From positions 23,306,233-23,370,232 of the forward strand of contig CM036764.1 of NCBI GenBank assembly GCA_020796225.1: a stretch of DNA of 64,000 nucleotides. The letters are read 5' to 3'. A program made the position numbers and the translations under genes. Positions 34,873 through 46,369 of this stretch are shown one piece after another (the first letter of the stretch is position 1; each line of letters opens with the position of its first letter). The notes under the pieces are model-generated. The model had not been told where the DNA came from, ran no database searches, and saw nothing but the letters and a program-made list of their open reading frames with translations. The DNA comes from Arion vulgaris (lineage: Eukaryota; Mollusca; Gastropoda; Stylommatophora; Arionidae).

Positions 34873-35030
34873 TCCTCTGTGAGTGCGGGTTCAATTCCGC
34901 GGACTGGCAGAAACACCACAGGTTCTCCAGATTTACGGTGTTCGTGGCACCGAACCGAAGGGTTACGATGTCCATGACACCGAGCCGAAGAGCTGAAAGC
35001 TCAAGTGCTTCTGGATTGGAAAAAAAATAG
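34873..35030 (+). mobile_element. SINE family H copy, 5'-truncated
   Basis: Begins inside the head at CTCTGTGAGTGCGGGTTC, so the A box is missing and the B box is kept. It ends in a poly(A) run. Confidence 0.87.
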
Positions 35031-35216
35031 TACTAAATCTACTGAATTATACTGTAGCATTGTGTGAGATCGGATTTGTCATAGGTAAAACCATCAGATA
35101 TAAGCCATCCCACACTTTAAGATAGCATTCCAGAAAATTGACCATAAACATATGCAGCTTATGTCATTTACAAGTTCTGAACCCACATTTCTATAAGATA
35201 ACGTCTGTTCTGTAGC

Positions 35217-36165
35217 ATGATATCCAGAGACTGTTATGTATTATTGGAGTTCGTAACACTGCCTTCCGAAGACGAAGACTGTTGTGTAACTAAGTCCAGA
35301 CACGGTATTGTGTAGTGCTTTCTTCAAGGCGAAGACTGTTTTGTAACGTGAAGTCTAGACACGGTTGTGTAGTGCCCTTTTTCAAGGCGAAGACTATTTT
35401 GTAACGTGGTCTAGACACGGTTGTGTAGTGTCATTTTTCAAGGCGAAGACTGTTTTGTAACGTGAAGTCTAGACACGGTTGTGTAGTGCCCTTCTTCAAG
35501 GCGAGGGCTGTTTTGTAACGTGAAGTCTAGACACGGTTGTGTAGTGCCCTTCTTCAAGGCGAGGGCTGTTTTGTAACGTGAAGTCTAGACACGGTTGTGT
35601 AGTGCCCTTCTTCAAGGCGAGGGCTGTTTTGTAACGTGAAGTCTAGACACGGTTGTGTAGTGCCCTTCTTGAAGGCGAAGACTGTTTTGTAACGTGAAGT
35701 CTAGACACGGTTGTGTAGTGCCCTTCTTGAAGACGAAGACTGTTTTGTAACGTGAAGTCTAGACACGGTTGTGTAGTGCCCTTCTTCAAGGCGAGGGCTG
35801 TTTTGTAACGTGAAGTCTAGACACGGTTGTGTAGTGCCCTTCTTCAAGGCGAGGGCTGTTTTGTAACATGAAGTCTAGACACGGTTGTGTAGTGCCCTTC
35901 TTCAAGGCGAGGGATGTTTTGTAACATGAAGTCTAGACACGGTTGTGTAGTGCCCTTCTTCAAGGCGAGGGCTGTTTTGTAACGTGAAGTCTAGACACGG
36001 TTGTGTAGTGCCCTTCTTCAAGGCGAGGGCTGTTTTGTAACGTAAGTCCAGATACGGTTGTGTAAAGTCCAGGCACGGTTGTGTATTGCCCTTCTAGAAG
36101 ATGATGACTGTTTTGTAAAGTAACGTCCATGCACGGCTTTGCAGTGCCCTTCTACAAGATTAAGT
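35217..36165. repeat. 58-bp satellite array, about 16 copies
   Basis: Unit GTCTAGACACGGTTGTGTAG plus TGCCCTTCTTCAAGGCGAGGGCTGTTTTGT and AACGTGAA. Unit starts are 58 bp apart (35467, 35525, 35583, 35641, 35699). The ends are more divergent than the middle. Confidence 0.95.
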
Positions 36166-36355
36166 CTGTTTATCCCCCTGTTATAAAAAAAACAAAAGTT
36201 TAACTAAAAGTCCTGCTATATTTTATTTATATTGTCTTGCTGCAGTACTGTACACAAAAACTAAGGGTATAACACTGCAGTAAATGTTTTATGTATTGAC
36301 CGACAATTCTCAATCTTGCATTATTCAAAAATCATTCATAGTGAGACAAGGATTT

Positions 36356-36600
36356 CTTCTTCGAACGCTTCATATCGACCACGTGTTAACCACTGTGTGA
36401 TTTGTATGTGATCTGAGCCAAAGAGCGATTGTGCGTTGTGCCAGTAATGCACAAGTAGGCCAGTAGATCCGATTTCTGCGACGCTTTTTATTTACTAGGA
36501 TAGCTTTCCTAGGCCCCTACATCAGTCGCCTCTTACGACATGCCTTGCAGTGGTACTATTCTTTGCTTCCCTAGCCGACCCTGGCACCACTCGGGCGTGG
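36356..36600 (-). mobile_element. retroposon family A copy
   Basis: Perfect 9-bp flanking duplication CAAGGATTT (36347-36355 and 36601-36609). Reverse orientation, nearly full length. Confidence 0.92.
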
Positions 36601-36639
36601 CAAGGATTTAATTGTGTCTGTGTTTTTAAACCAACATCA

Positions 36640-36930
36640 AGGAATCAGAAGCACTTGTCAGATATTCTAGCCAGCAAACTTGCATACGAAGAGCTACAGT
36701 AGTGACAATAAAAGAAACAATTACAAATGTAGAAATCAGAGGAAGACTGGATGTTAAATCGGTCTTCATAAAAGAACAACAGATTAAATGGTTTGGACAC
36801 CTGACAAGAATGCCCTGGTATCGACTACAACAGAGAGCCACACTCAAAAAATATAAGGAGTATTGAGAAAGACCACACAAAAGATGGAGCGACGGCATCA
36901 AGAAGAACCTTAAGAAACGGATAGCAGCTT
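36640..36930 (+). pseudogene. non-LTR retrotransposon C-terminal tail (family 5)
   Basis: The + frame reads KSVFIKEQQIKWFGHLTRMP, then PHKRWSDGIKKNL, a LINE tail. A stop lies after KKYKEY. Confidence 0.7.
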
Positions 36931-37284
36931 ATAAAGTGCTTTAGAACAAGCACACACAAGATCACTAGCGCCCCCCCACCCGCCCCACACACACACACGC
37001 ACGTTTCTATAAAGAAGTTAGTAAATGGTGCAAGAGAAGAAGAAACATGCATACGGTTTCATTCTCATAAAAGAAGCCACCCATATCACCAGACAAGTCT
37101 AGCATGAACTGTCTAGTGTCTATGAATAACGAATTTAATGTTAGCGTGTCTGGCTGCAAGGGAATGATAAGGTCTTGTATAAACAATGAGAGCGAACAGC
37201 TCAGCTAGCACTGACATTATGAAAGACAGAGCATGTGTGTTGACTGCTTGCATTAACCAGCCACTTTAGACAACACATTTGTAG

Positions 37285-37440
37285 AAGAATTCTTCATGAA
37301 CGTGTATCCCCACTCTTACTTAATTACTTATTCCTCTCAGCTTCTCGTGGAGTATGGGACCTCAACAGTTGTTCTCCACTTTCCCTGTTCTCTGCTCGTT
37401 TTCTTTATGGCTTCCCAGGATAGTCCAACATCATATCCAC
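37285..37440 (-). pseudogene. non-LTR retrotransposon tail fragment
   Basis: The left part on the minus strand resembles the ALYSxR-type end of LINE tails at 25120, and the word order of the DNA (CCTCAACAG, TTTCCCTGTTCTCTG, CCCAGGATAGTCCAACATCA) parallels it. Highly decayed. Confidence 0.4.
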
Positions 37441-37468
37441 TACATATCTGTCTGTATTTACATTATAA

Positions 37469-37673
37469 GCCCGCCTGCCCAGCGTGTTCGTAGCGTGTTG
37501 GACGACTGGTGACAAGCCCCTGTGAGTGCGGTTCAATTCCGCGGGCTGGCAGAAAAGCCACAGGTTATCCAGATTTACGGTGTTCGTGGCACCGAACCGA
37601 AGGGTTACGATGTCCATGGCGCCAAGCCGAAGAGCTGAAAGCTCAAGTGCTTTTGGATCGGGAAAAAAAAAAA
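37469..37673 (+). mobile_element. tRNA-derived SINE, family H copy
   Basis: Full-length with poly(A) tail. Flanked by the 8-bp duplication CATTATAA (37461-37468 and 37679-37686). A box GTAGCGTGTTGGACG and B box GCGGTTCAATTCCGC are visible. Confidence 0.93.
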
Positions 37674-37686
37674 TGTGCATTATAAC

Positions 37687-38187
37687 GTAAGCCAAGAAGC
37701 GGTCAAGTGCCAGTAGGTACAACAGATTAAAAAAAATAAAACATTAAATAGTGGTCCACCAGACAAAAAAAATCATTCCTACTGCCAGCATGCTAGCAAT
37801 ATATACGGGGTGGGGGGAATGTGAGCATTTAAGAATCTTCGTCTCATGGTGTGTCCTAATAGGATCTCAATCCAATATCTGTCAACTAGTTGAAAATGTC
37901 AACTTGCACAGTAACTGCGGCGACGATTATCGAAGTTCAGTTTACTGTAACTGAATTACCTCGACACACTAGAGAACAGGTGACGGTCTTCAAAAGTCGC
38001 ATAGGGGCAATAAATTTAGACGCATATATTCGCCAAGCTCAAGATACGATCTTCTGAGTTGTGTGCAAGGAAGATACTGATAAGACCACTGAATATCTAT
38101 CACAAAGGTGTCTGAAATATATAAGGGCGAGCTGACATTACAATTGCTACGATTTCATTGCCGTCACCTGTCCATGGGAAACATAAT
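37687..38187. other. non-coding stretch
   Basis: Nothing recognised. Confidence 0.4.
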
Positions 38188-39233
38188 ATGGATATCGACA
38201 TCCTTAGACTGATTAATAATAGAGATATCGACATCCTTAGACTGATCAATAATGGAGATATCGACAGCATTAGACTGATCAATAATGGAGATATCGACAT
38301 CCGTAGACTGATCAATAATGGAGATATCGACATCCGTAGACTGATCAATAATGGAGATATCGACATCCGTAGACTAATCAATAATGAAGATATCGACAGC
38401 CTTAGACTGATCAATAATGGAGATATCGACATCCGTAGACTGATCAATAATGAAGATATCGACAGCCTTAGACTAATCAATAATGGAGATATCGACATCC
38501 TTAGACTGATCAATAATGGAGATATCGACATCCTTAGACTAATCAATAATGGAGATATCGACATCCGTAGACTGATCAATAATGGAGATATCGACAGCAT
38601 TATACTAATCAATAATGGATATATCGACATCCTTAGACTGATCAATAATGGAGATATCGACAGCCGTAGACTAATCAATAATGGAGATATCGACATCCGT
38701 AGACTAATCAATAATGGAGATATCGACAGCATTAGACTGATCAATAATGGAGATATCGACAGCATTAGACTAATCAATAATGGAGATATCGACAGCATTA
38801 GACTAATCAATAATGGAGATATCGACATCCGTAGACTGATCAATAATGGAGATATCGACATCCTTAGACTGATCAATAATGGAGATATCGACAGCATTAG
38901 ACTGATCAATAATGGAGATATCGACAGCATTAGACTGATCAATAATGGAGATATCGACAGCATTAGACTAATCAATAATGGAGATATCGACATCCGTAGA
39001 CTAATCAATAATGGAAATATCGACATCCTTAGACTGATCAATAATGGAGATATCGACATCCGTAGACTAATCAATAATGGAGATATCGACAGCATTAGAC
39101 TGATCAATAATGGAGATATCGACAGCATTAGACTGATCAATAATGGAGATATCGACAGCCTTAGACTGATCAATAATGGAGATATCGACAGCATTAGACT
39201 GATCAATAATGGATATATCGACAGCATTATGTG
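38188..39233. repeat. 33-bp minisatellite, array 2, about 32 copies
   Basis: Unit ATCAATAATGGAGATATCGA plus CATCCTTAGACTG. Three main endings (CATCCTTAGAC, CATCCGTAGAC, CAGCATTAGAC) are mixed along the array. It gives open frames of over 360 codons on both strands, which are period artefacts: 11-residue units, no start context, no relative. Confidence 0.96.
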
Positions 39234-39240
39234 TGGGGGT

Positions 39241-39435
39241 CACCGATAGCGAAGTAGATAACACTCTATGCTAGTGACCACATGCCGTGAAGATTCCGAG
39301 GTTTGAAGTCAGCTTTACCAAAAATTATCGGTGTGCACACGGTACGCGGTTGGACTACTGGAGACACTGGTCCTTTACTTTAGAATCTAAAATACAAGTA
39401 CCTGTGAAGTTGTAAAAATGCTCGCCTGAATGACG
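39241..39435 (+). mobile_element. SINE-like family G copy
   Basis: Head AGCGAAGTAGATAACACTC and CCGAGGTTTGAAGTC (degenerate B box), body GTGCACACGGTACGCGGTTG and CTTTACTTTAGAATC. The second copy, at 59525-59735, has a better B box. Confidence 0.7.
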
Positions 39436-39649
39436 AGGGACATAAGGAAAGCAAGCCGTCACCAAAAAAATCAATTAGAGGCACCATTTTAGCCGCCATG
39501 ATTACACCTGAGTTTATAACGGGAAAACGGGGGAAAAAAATCAATAAAGTGGATCACAATCACAAAGAATAACAACTACTAAAAAAATAGACATGTTTTT
39601 ATAAAAGGATGTTTGCACAGAATAGAAGTTTTCAGTGGTATGAAAGTTA

Positions 39650-39895
39650 CTAATGATGAACTCATGATAAGAACCAAACAAACATGAGAGAAACAAGAGC
39701 TTGAGAAGAAATTCTGGTACTAGATAGGGTATACACTAAGAAGACTATAGCAAGGAAGGTCTTGTTCTGGAACCCAGAAGGAAAGAGAAGCAGAGAAAAA
39801 CCAAAGAACACACGATGAAGAGAGATAGAAATGAATGGTGAATATTTGTTGAGGACCTCTACTCCAGGAGGGTGGCTGAAATGTTTACCTGATTA
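39650..39895 (+). pseudogene. non-LTR retrotransposon C-terminal tail (family 6)
   Basis: Frames joined by eye give KKFWY..IGYTLRR, then VLFWNPEGKRSREKPKNTRW and REIEMNG, the pattern WxGHTLRK..WNPxGKRxRGRPKxTWRR of LINE tails. Confidence 0.65.
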
Positions 39896-40079
39896 TTATT
39901 ATGTATAGCGCAATGGCGTTGATAAAGTTGCACACTAATGAACGGTAGTTTAAATCTAGGTACATTGGCTATTCGTTGTCTGAGTTCTGTTTAAGCTGGG
40001 GGAAAGGGACTGGGCTCTAATATGGTCCTGCGTGCATTGATGTCGATTATATACACATTGCACGTATTTATTTCGCTCT

Positions 40080-40510
40080 TGTCCCTTTTAAAATCCCGTT
40101 GGGGCATAGGTCGTCAACCAACTCATGTCAAGTCTTACTATCTTTAGCTATCTCTTGCAGCTTCTTCCAGCTCTGCCGTATATCGTTAATCTTTGCCTCA
40201 AAATCTCTTTTTTCATGTATTTCTATGCTTCCCTCACTTTCACTTTCCCTACGTGCTCCACGAAAGGACTCTCCTTGTTACATTCCACTCAGATTTTCTC
40301 AAGGTTTGTCCTATCCATGTCCAGCGGCTTTTCTTCACCTCATGTTTCACTGGGATCTGTCATATTCTCTTCATAAGCTCCTCATTTGTGACCCTATCAT
40401 ATCATCTGAGTCCCTCTATTCTGCGCAGAACACCTGTTGATGAATGTTTGCAATTTATTAGTTATTGTTTTAATCGTTCTCTGTGTTTCTGACCCCATAC
40501 AGCTGAACTG
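40080..40510 (-). pseudogene. non-LTR retrotransposon C-terminal tail (family 6)
   Basis: On the minus strand: LKAVQLYGV near 40500, VTNEELMKRI and KSRWTWIGQTLRKSEWNVTR (about 40350-40290), VEHVGKVKVREA, then RYTAELEEAARDS near 40160. This is the longest tail of the family here, starting at the conserved LLYGxETW position. Stops and frame changes throughout. Confidence 0.72.
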
Positions 40511-40814
40511 CTTTTAACATTTTATTGTCAATCTGCCTATCTTCAATTCTTGTTGCTTCCATTGTAACTGCCTAGAGAAAGAATTAATTGCTTATACTAA
40601 ACTGAAACAATCACTCACGCATACACAAGCCATTATTTATGAGCATGCGTTTAGGACACATTTACCTGCTTTTTGTTCAATGTTGACTTTAATAAACACT
40701 TCTTGTCTACCTGCATTGTACAAATTCGTACTTACTGCCAACATGTCTACTTTTTAAATCTTCTCCATACCATTATAACTGTTAGAGACCGACCGACGTA
40801 TTATATTACATAAA

Positions 40815-40920
<106 letters not shown>

Positions 40921-41023
40921 GACGACGGACAGACAGACAGACAGACAGGCAGGCAGGCAGGCAGGCAGGCAGGTAGGTAGGGAGGAGGAGGGAGGGAGGG
41001 AGAGAGAGAAGAGAGATATAGAT

Positions 41024-41064
<41 letters not shown>

Positions 41065-42418
41065 TAGATAGAAGATAGATAGATAGATAGAAGAAGATAG
41101 AAAAGATAGATAGATAGATAGATAGATAGAGAGATAGAGTAGAGATAGAGATGAGATGAGAAGATAGAGAGAGAGATAGAGAGAGATAGAGAGATAGAGA
41201 TAGAAGATGAGAAGATAGAGAGAGATAGATGATGAGATAGATAGATAGAGATAGATAGATGAGATAGATAGATGAGATAGATAGATAGAGATAGATAGAT
41301 AGAGATAGATAGATAGAGATAGATAGATGAGATAGATAGATAGAGTAGATAGATAGAGATAGATAGATGAGATAGATAGATAGATAGATGAGATAGATAG
41401 ATGATAGATAGATAGAATAGATAGAATAGATAGATAGAGATAGATAGAGATAGATGAGATAGATGATAGAGATAGATAGAGATAGATAGAGATAGATAGA
41501 GATAGATAGATAGAGATAGATAGAGATAGATAGATAGAGATAGATAGAGATAGATAGATAGAGATAGATAGAGATAGATAGAGATAGATAGATAGAGATA
41601 GATAGATAGAGATAGATAGATAGAGATAGATAGATAGAGATAGATAGATAGAGATAGATAGAGATATAGAGATAGATAGAGATATAGAGATAGAGATAGA
41701 TAGAGATAGATAGAGATAGAGATAGATAGAGATAGATAGATAGAGATAGAGATAATAGATAGAGATAGATAGATAGAGATAGATAGATAGAGATAGATAG
41801 ATAGAGATAGATAGATAGATAGAGATAGATAGATAGAGATAGATAGATAGAGATAGATAGATAGAGATAGATAGATAGATAGAGATAGATAGATAGAGAT
41901 AGATAGATAGAGATAGATAGATAGAGATAGATAGATAGAGATAGATAGATAGAGATAGATAGATAGAGATAGATAGATAGAGATAGATAGATAGAGATAG
42001 ATAGATAGAGATAGATAGATAGAGATAGAGAAGAGATAGATAGATAGAGATAGATAGATAGAGATAGATAGATAGAGATAGATAGATAGAGATAGATAAA
42101 ATAGAGAAAAGATAAAAATGAGATAGATAGATAGAGATAGATAGATAGAGATAGATAGATAGAGATAGATAGATAGAGATAGATAGATAGAGATAGATAG
42201 ATAGAGATAGATAGATAGAGATAGATAGATAAGGAGATAGATAGATAGAGATAGATAGATAGATAAAAGATAGATAGATAGAGATAGATAGATAGAGATA
42301 GATAGATAGAGAGAGATAGATAGAGATAGATAGATAGAAAATAGATAGAGAGATAGATAGATAGAGAAGATAGATGAGATAGATAGATAGATAGAGATAG
42401 ATAGAGAGAGAGACGTAC
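40921..42418. repeat. 1.5-kb compound GACA/GGCA/GATA microsatellite
   Basis: Order along the + strand: (GACA)n, (GGCA)n, (GGTA)n, GGAG-rich, then long mixtures of GATA and GAGATAGATAGATA units to 42418. The minus strand stays open in three frames as poly Ser/Ile/Tyr/Leu, which is an artefact. No gene. Confidence 0.97.
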
Positions 42419-42734
42419 ACACATATATGTACACTATTATTTATAAGCATGCGTTATTTGAGTAGATATGGAACGTTTTTTCATTAGTTTTCATTAGCTT
42501 ATTTTATCAGTTCTGTGTCGCTATTTGTCATTCTTTATCACTACCTCTGTCTGACTTTCTCTTTGTATCCTACTTTCTCAAATGTACTTATTTGCCTTCT
42601 TATCTGTTTGTCTACCTGTCAGTACAGTTGATATTTAGCCCTATCTCACGATACTCTTCCGTCCCCGTCCTTTGTATTGTAGTCCAGGTTTTTTCTTGTT
42701 TTTATTTCTCATATATCATGTCAGTTTCAAATAT

Positions 42735-43290
42735 CTCGGTATGTAATGGGTGTTTTAATGCTGCACTTGTTCTTCTATTGCGTTGTTGTAAGAGCACATA
42801 AACTATCAGTTGATTCTCTCTCTGTATAATAATAATTCCTCTCGTACCGTTATACGTTACATAGGACCTGTAAGTAATTTATCCATACCACTCTATCCTG
42901 GGCAACTCGTTCAGTCTTCTGCATGGAACTGAGACCAATATTTTTGCCTCTCTCAGCAAAGTTCGTTTCAGGGTCTCCTTAGGTCGTCCTCTCTTTTTTG
43001 AACCCTTTGCATCCCACTTCAATGCTCTCTGTATAGGTAGGTGTTTTAATGTTTCACTTGTTCTTCTATTGTGCTGTTTGCAGAACACAGAAACTGCCAA
43101 ATGATTCTCTCCCTGTTATATCTAGATGTTTAATGCTTCAATTGTTCTTTTATTCTGTTGATTGAAAAACACGAACTGATTCTCTCTCTCTCTCTGTATA
43201 TGTAGGTGTTTTAAGGCTTCAATTGTTTTTTTTATTCTGTTGGTTGAAGGGAAGAACACATAGAATCAAATGATACTCTCGAATCATGAA
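42735..43290. repeat. about 83-bp tandem repeat split by a LINE tail
   Basis: Four related units (near 42740-42832, 43030-43116, 43117-43199 and 43200-43290) share TGTTTTAATG, CTTGTTCTTCTATT and GATTCTCTCTCTGTATA. The first is separated from the rest by the LINE tail at 42846-43025. Confidence 0.7.
42846..43025 (-). pseudogene. non-LTR retrotransposon C-terminal tail
   Basis: The minus frame reads ALKWDAKGSKKRGRPKETLK, then LLREAKILVSVPCRR and RIEWYG, a clear LINE tail with a GRPKxT motif. Copies of CTCTCTGTATA lie on both sides of it. Confidence 0.72.
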
Positions 43291-43544
43291 AAAACTTGTG
43301 GACAACTTTAAGATTGGTTGATTGATGGATTGACTGATAGGACTATCATCGTTGCACTCCGATTAGTAACCATGTGTGCTCGGATCTCTTTCTTACACAG
43401 GAAGATCTCAGTCGTTGGATGGAATTTGATGAATGTGTGCTAAAATGATTATGTACGCGATGAGTGAAACGAGTTCTGAAATATGACATTGCAATTGGCT
43501 GAAATCGGATGCATGTGTCCTAAATGTGTAGAATTCTATGCGTT

Positions 43545-43655
43545 TAGAGGCCTACCAAACCAACATGCAATGTATACACGTTCTTGGCAAAGATCAAACA
43601 TATCACAAAGAGTAATTAAAATTGGTCGTAAAGAACGAACGCAAAGAAGAAGATG
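43545..43655 (+). mobile_element. very diverged 3' part of retroposon family A (possible)
   Basis: ATCACAAAGAGTAATTAAAA, TTGGTCGTAAAGAACGAACG and GAAGAAGA parallel the 3' third of family A. The similarity is weak. Confidence 0.4.
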
Positions 43656-43689
43656 ACATTGCATCACGGGCAACGATAGCAGTTGTTTT

Positions 43690-44665
43690 TGTTTTTGTTG
43701 TGTGTGAAAAGGCTGCAAAAAGCAAGCATTGAGAGTTATAAAAGGAAGTACGAAATCAGCACCCATTACAGAAGTCGAAAAAAATCGCAATAGTCAATGA
43801 AAGATATGAGAGACAATATGGCTGAAAAGTTCAGAATGATAGATCACCCGATGTGCCAGAGAATAAATGACTTCTAAAAGGACGTCTGAAACATAGCCAC
43901 TTTGTAGAATCCATGAAAAGAAGTATGAGAGCATATGCCAACAATGCTACATCAACTACAAAACTCATCATCACTGTATACAAACTCTTAATCTGGAAAA
44001 CACAATAGCTCCCTGACATGATACAGAACATTCCTGATACTGAGAAAAAGAAATCATACCGAACCACAAAGTAGAACCATAACACTAAAATATATAAACA
44101 CTATCCTACCAACATCTGGACTCATGTATTCACAGATGAATCAGCAACTAATGCAACAGAAACATTCAGGAGATGGCATTTTTATGTCTCTAAGCACAGC
44201 AAAGATGGTCAATAGAAATAGGTAAATTCTCTATCAAATTTAGAGCAGAAGCCGCTCGTGTGGTGCCAGGGCCCGCTAGGGAAGCAAAGAATAGTACCAT
44301 TGCGACCTACAATGCATGTCGTAAGAGGCGACAGATGTAGGGGCCTGGGAAGCTACCCTAGTAAATAAAAAGCGTCGCAGAAATGAAATGTGTTGGCCTA
44401 CTTGTAGGCGCATAACTGACACAACGTACAATCGCTTTTAGGCTCAGATCACATACAAATCACAGAGTCGTTAACAATTGGTCGATATGAAGCGTTGGAA
44501 GAAAAAGAGCAGAAGTAGATACATTAAAAGCAACAGCAGAAACCTTAATGATTGAAGAAAGTGCCAATAGACGTACAAATCAATATTTTCACAGTTGCAC
44601 TCACTATCTATGCTAGAAACACTAATACGCCACTATAAAAGTACGGAACTAAGCGACTTAAGAGA
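43690..44665 (+). pseudogene. non-LTR retrotransposon remnant, post-RT region and RNase H (family 2 type)
   Basis: The + frames give QALRVIKGSTKSAPITEVEK (post-RT), a long linker, then WTHVFTDESATNATE (RNase H first Asp block, about 44110-44155). After the family A insertion at 44252-44505 the frame resumes as RAEVDTLKATAETLMIEE (second acidic block). The third block near 44590 is weak. This is the same domain layout as 19000-20165. Many stops. It ends where the 18-bp array begins. Confidence 0.72.
44252..44505 (+). mobile_element. retroposon family A copy inside an RNase H remnant
   Basis: Perfect 10-bp target duplication AGAGCAGAAG (44242-44251 and 44506-44515), so both ends of the family are defined here: it starts CCGCTCGTGTGGTGCC and ends GAAGCGTTGGAAGAAAA, 254 bp. 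Confidence 0.95.
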
Positions 44666-44671
44666 AACAGT

Positions 44672-45594
44672 AAGCAGTTTATGTAGTATGCAGTTTATGT
44701 TGTATGCAGTTTATGTAGTATGCAGTTTATGTTGTATGCAGTTTATGTAGTATGCAGTTTATGTAGTATGCAGTTTATGTAGTATGCAGTTTATGTTGTA
44801 TGCAGTTTATGTAGTATGCAGTTTATGTAGTATGCAGTTTATGTTGTATGCAGTTTATGTAGTATGCAGTTTATGTAGTATGCAGTTTATGTAGTATGCA
44901 GTTTATGTTGTATGCAGTTTATGTAGTAAGCAGTTTATGTAGTATGCAGTTTATGTAGTATGCAGTTTATGTAGTATGCAGTTTATGTAGTATGCAGTTT
45001 ATGTAGTATGCAGTTTATGTAGTATGCAGTTGATGTAGTATGCAGTTGATGTAGTATGCAGTTTATGTAGTATGCAGTTGATGCAGTTTATGTAGTATGC
45101 AGTTTATGTAGTATGCAGTTTATGTTGTATGCAGTTTATGTAGTATGCAGTTTATGTAGTATGCAGTTTATGTTGTATGCAGTTTATGTAGTATGCAGTT
45201 TATGTTGTATGCAGTTTATGTTGTATGCAGTTGATGTAGTATGCAGTTGATGTAGTATGCAGTTGATGTAGTATGCAGTTTATGTTGTATGCAGTTTATG
45301 TTGTATGCAGTTTATGTAGTATGCAGTTTATGTAGTATGCAGTTGATGTAGTATGCAGTTGATGTAGTATGCAGTTGATGTAGTATGCAGTTGATGTAGT
45401 ATGCAGTTGATGTAGTATGCAGTTTATGTAGTATGCAGTTGATGTAGTATGCAGTTGATGTAGTATGCAGTTGATGTAGTATGCAGTTTATGTTGTATGC
45501 AGTTGATGTAGTATGCAGTTGATGTAGTATGCAGTTGATGTTGTATGCAGTTGATGTAGTATGCAGTTGATGTAGTATGCAGTTGATGTTGAAA
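44672..45594. repeat. 18-bp satellite array, about 51 copies
   Basis: Unit TATGCAGTTTATGTAGTA with TTTATG/TTGATG and GTAGTA/GTTGTA variants. The TTGATG type predominates in the right half. The right end lies about 14 bp before the 3' end of a family E SINE. Confidence 0.96.
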
Positions 45595-45607
45595 TGAGAA
45601 AACAACA

Positions 45608-45895
45608 ACGAGAATCGTGTGATATACTTTACAGGACGTCACCATCAGCCACAGTGATGAGCAAGTTGTTGATTTTTCTAGGCACCGCTTATACGTTCAG
45701 TAGTTTGCCATTGCTTTTGAACGATGAGGTCTATTTTTAACGTTCGTAAAAATCTACGGAAACAAATTCGCTTCCAAATTTCTTTCCGCCGCGGTGTTTG
45801 AAACATATACTCTCGGGTTGTGCTCAAAGCCGGATCAACTGTAAGTGAATACAGCTAACTACCGCAAAGCCACAGACGTCCACACAGTCTATGTT
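45608..45895 (-). mobile_element. tRNA-derived SINE, family E copy
   Basis: Reverse orientation: head at the right (ACCGCAAAGCCACAGACGTC as complement), 3' end at the left (GAATCGTGTGATATACTTTA). The B box region is altered (TTTGAAACATA). Confidence 0.82.
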
Positions 45896-46131
45896 AGCAG
45901 CTTAAAATGTGTGTAATACTGTGAATCCCGCCGGATCAACTGTAAGTGAATACAGCTAACTACCGCAAAGCCACAGACGTCCACACAGTCTATGTTAGCA
46001 GCTTAAAATGTGTGTAATACTGTGAATCCCGCCGGATCAACTGTAAGTGAATACAGCTAACTACCGCAAAGCCACAGACGTCCACACAGTCTATGTTAGC
46101 AGCTTAAAATGTGTGTAATACTGTGAATCCC
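45829..46131. repeat. 101-bp tandem triplication including a SINE head
   Basis: Three almost identical units begin GCCGGATCAACTGTAAGTG at 45829, 45930 and 46031. The unit contains the tRNA-like head of the family E SINE plus about 50 bp of flanking DNA. Confidence 0.93.
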
Positions 46132-46369
46132 ATCTCATTGCAACATACCCACCATGATGAGATAGACAGATTGACAAAGGAGGGATAACACTATCACAAC
46201 TTTATGTCAGCATAAACTAGGAAGAAGTAAAGATATGTGTCACTAGAAAATAAAGGATGAAGTTATGAACAGAACATCAGGGTCACCATACAAACGATCC
46301 ATATTACCAACACAACATAAAAGAGCAAGTTGTTATATTCAGATTTCGTACATGACTTATGATGACTGT

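Noticed and set aside
38100..39249. Open frames of about 370 codons on both strands, possible repeat protein
   Set aside because: A 33-bp period keeps every stop-free frame open on both strands; there is no start context, splice signal or relative.
44672..45594. CRISPR-like array
   Set aside because: Head-to-tail 18-bp units without spacers in a eukaryotic intron; a satellite.
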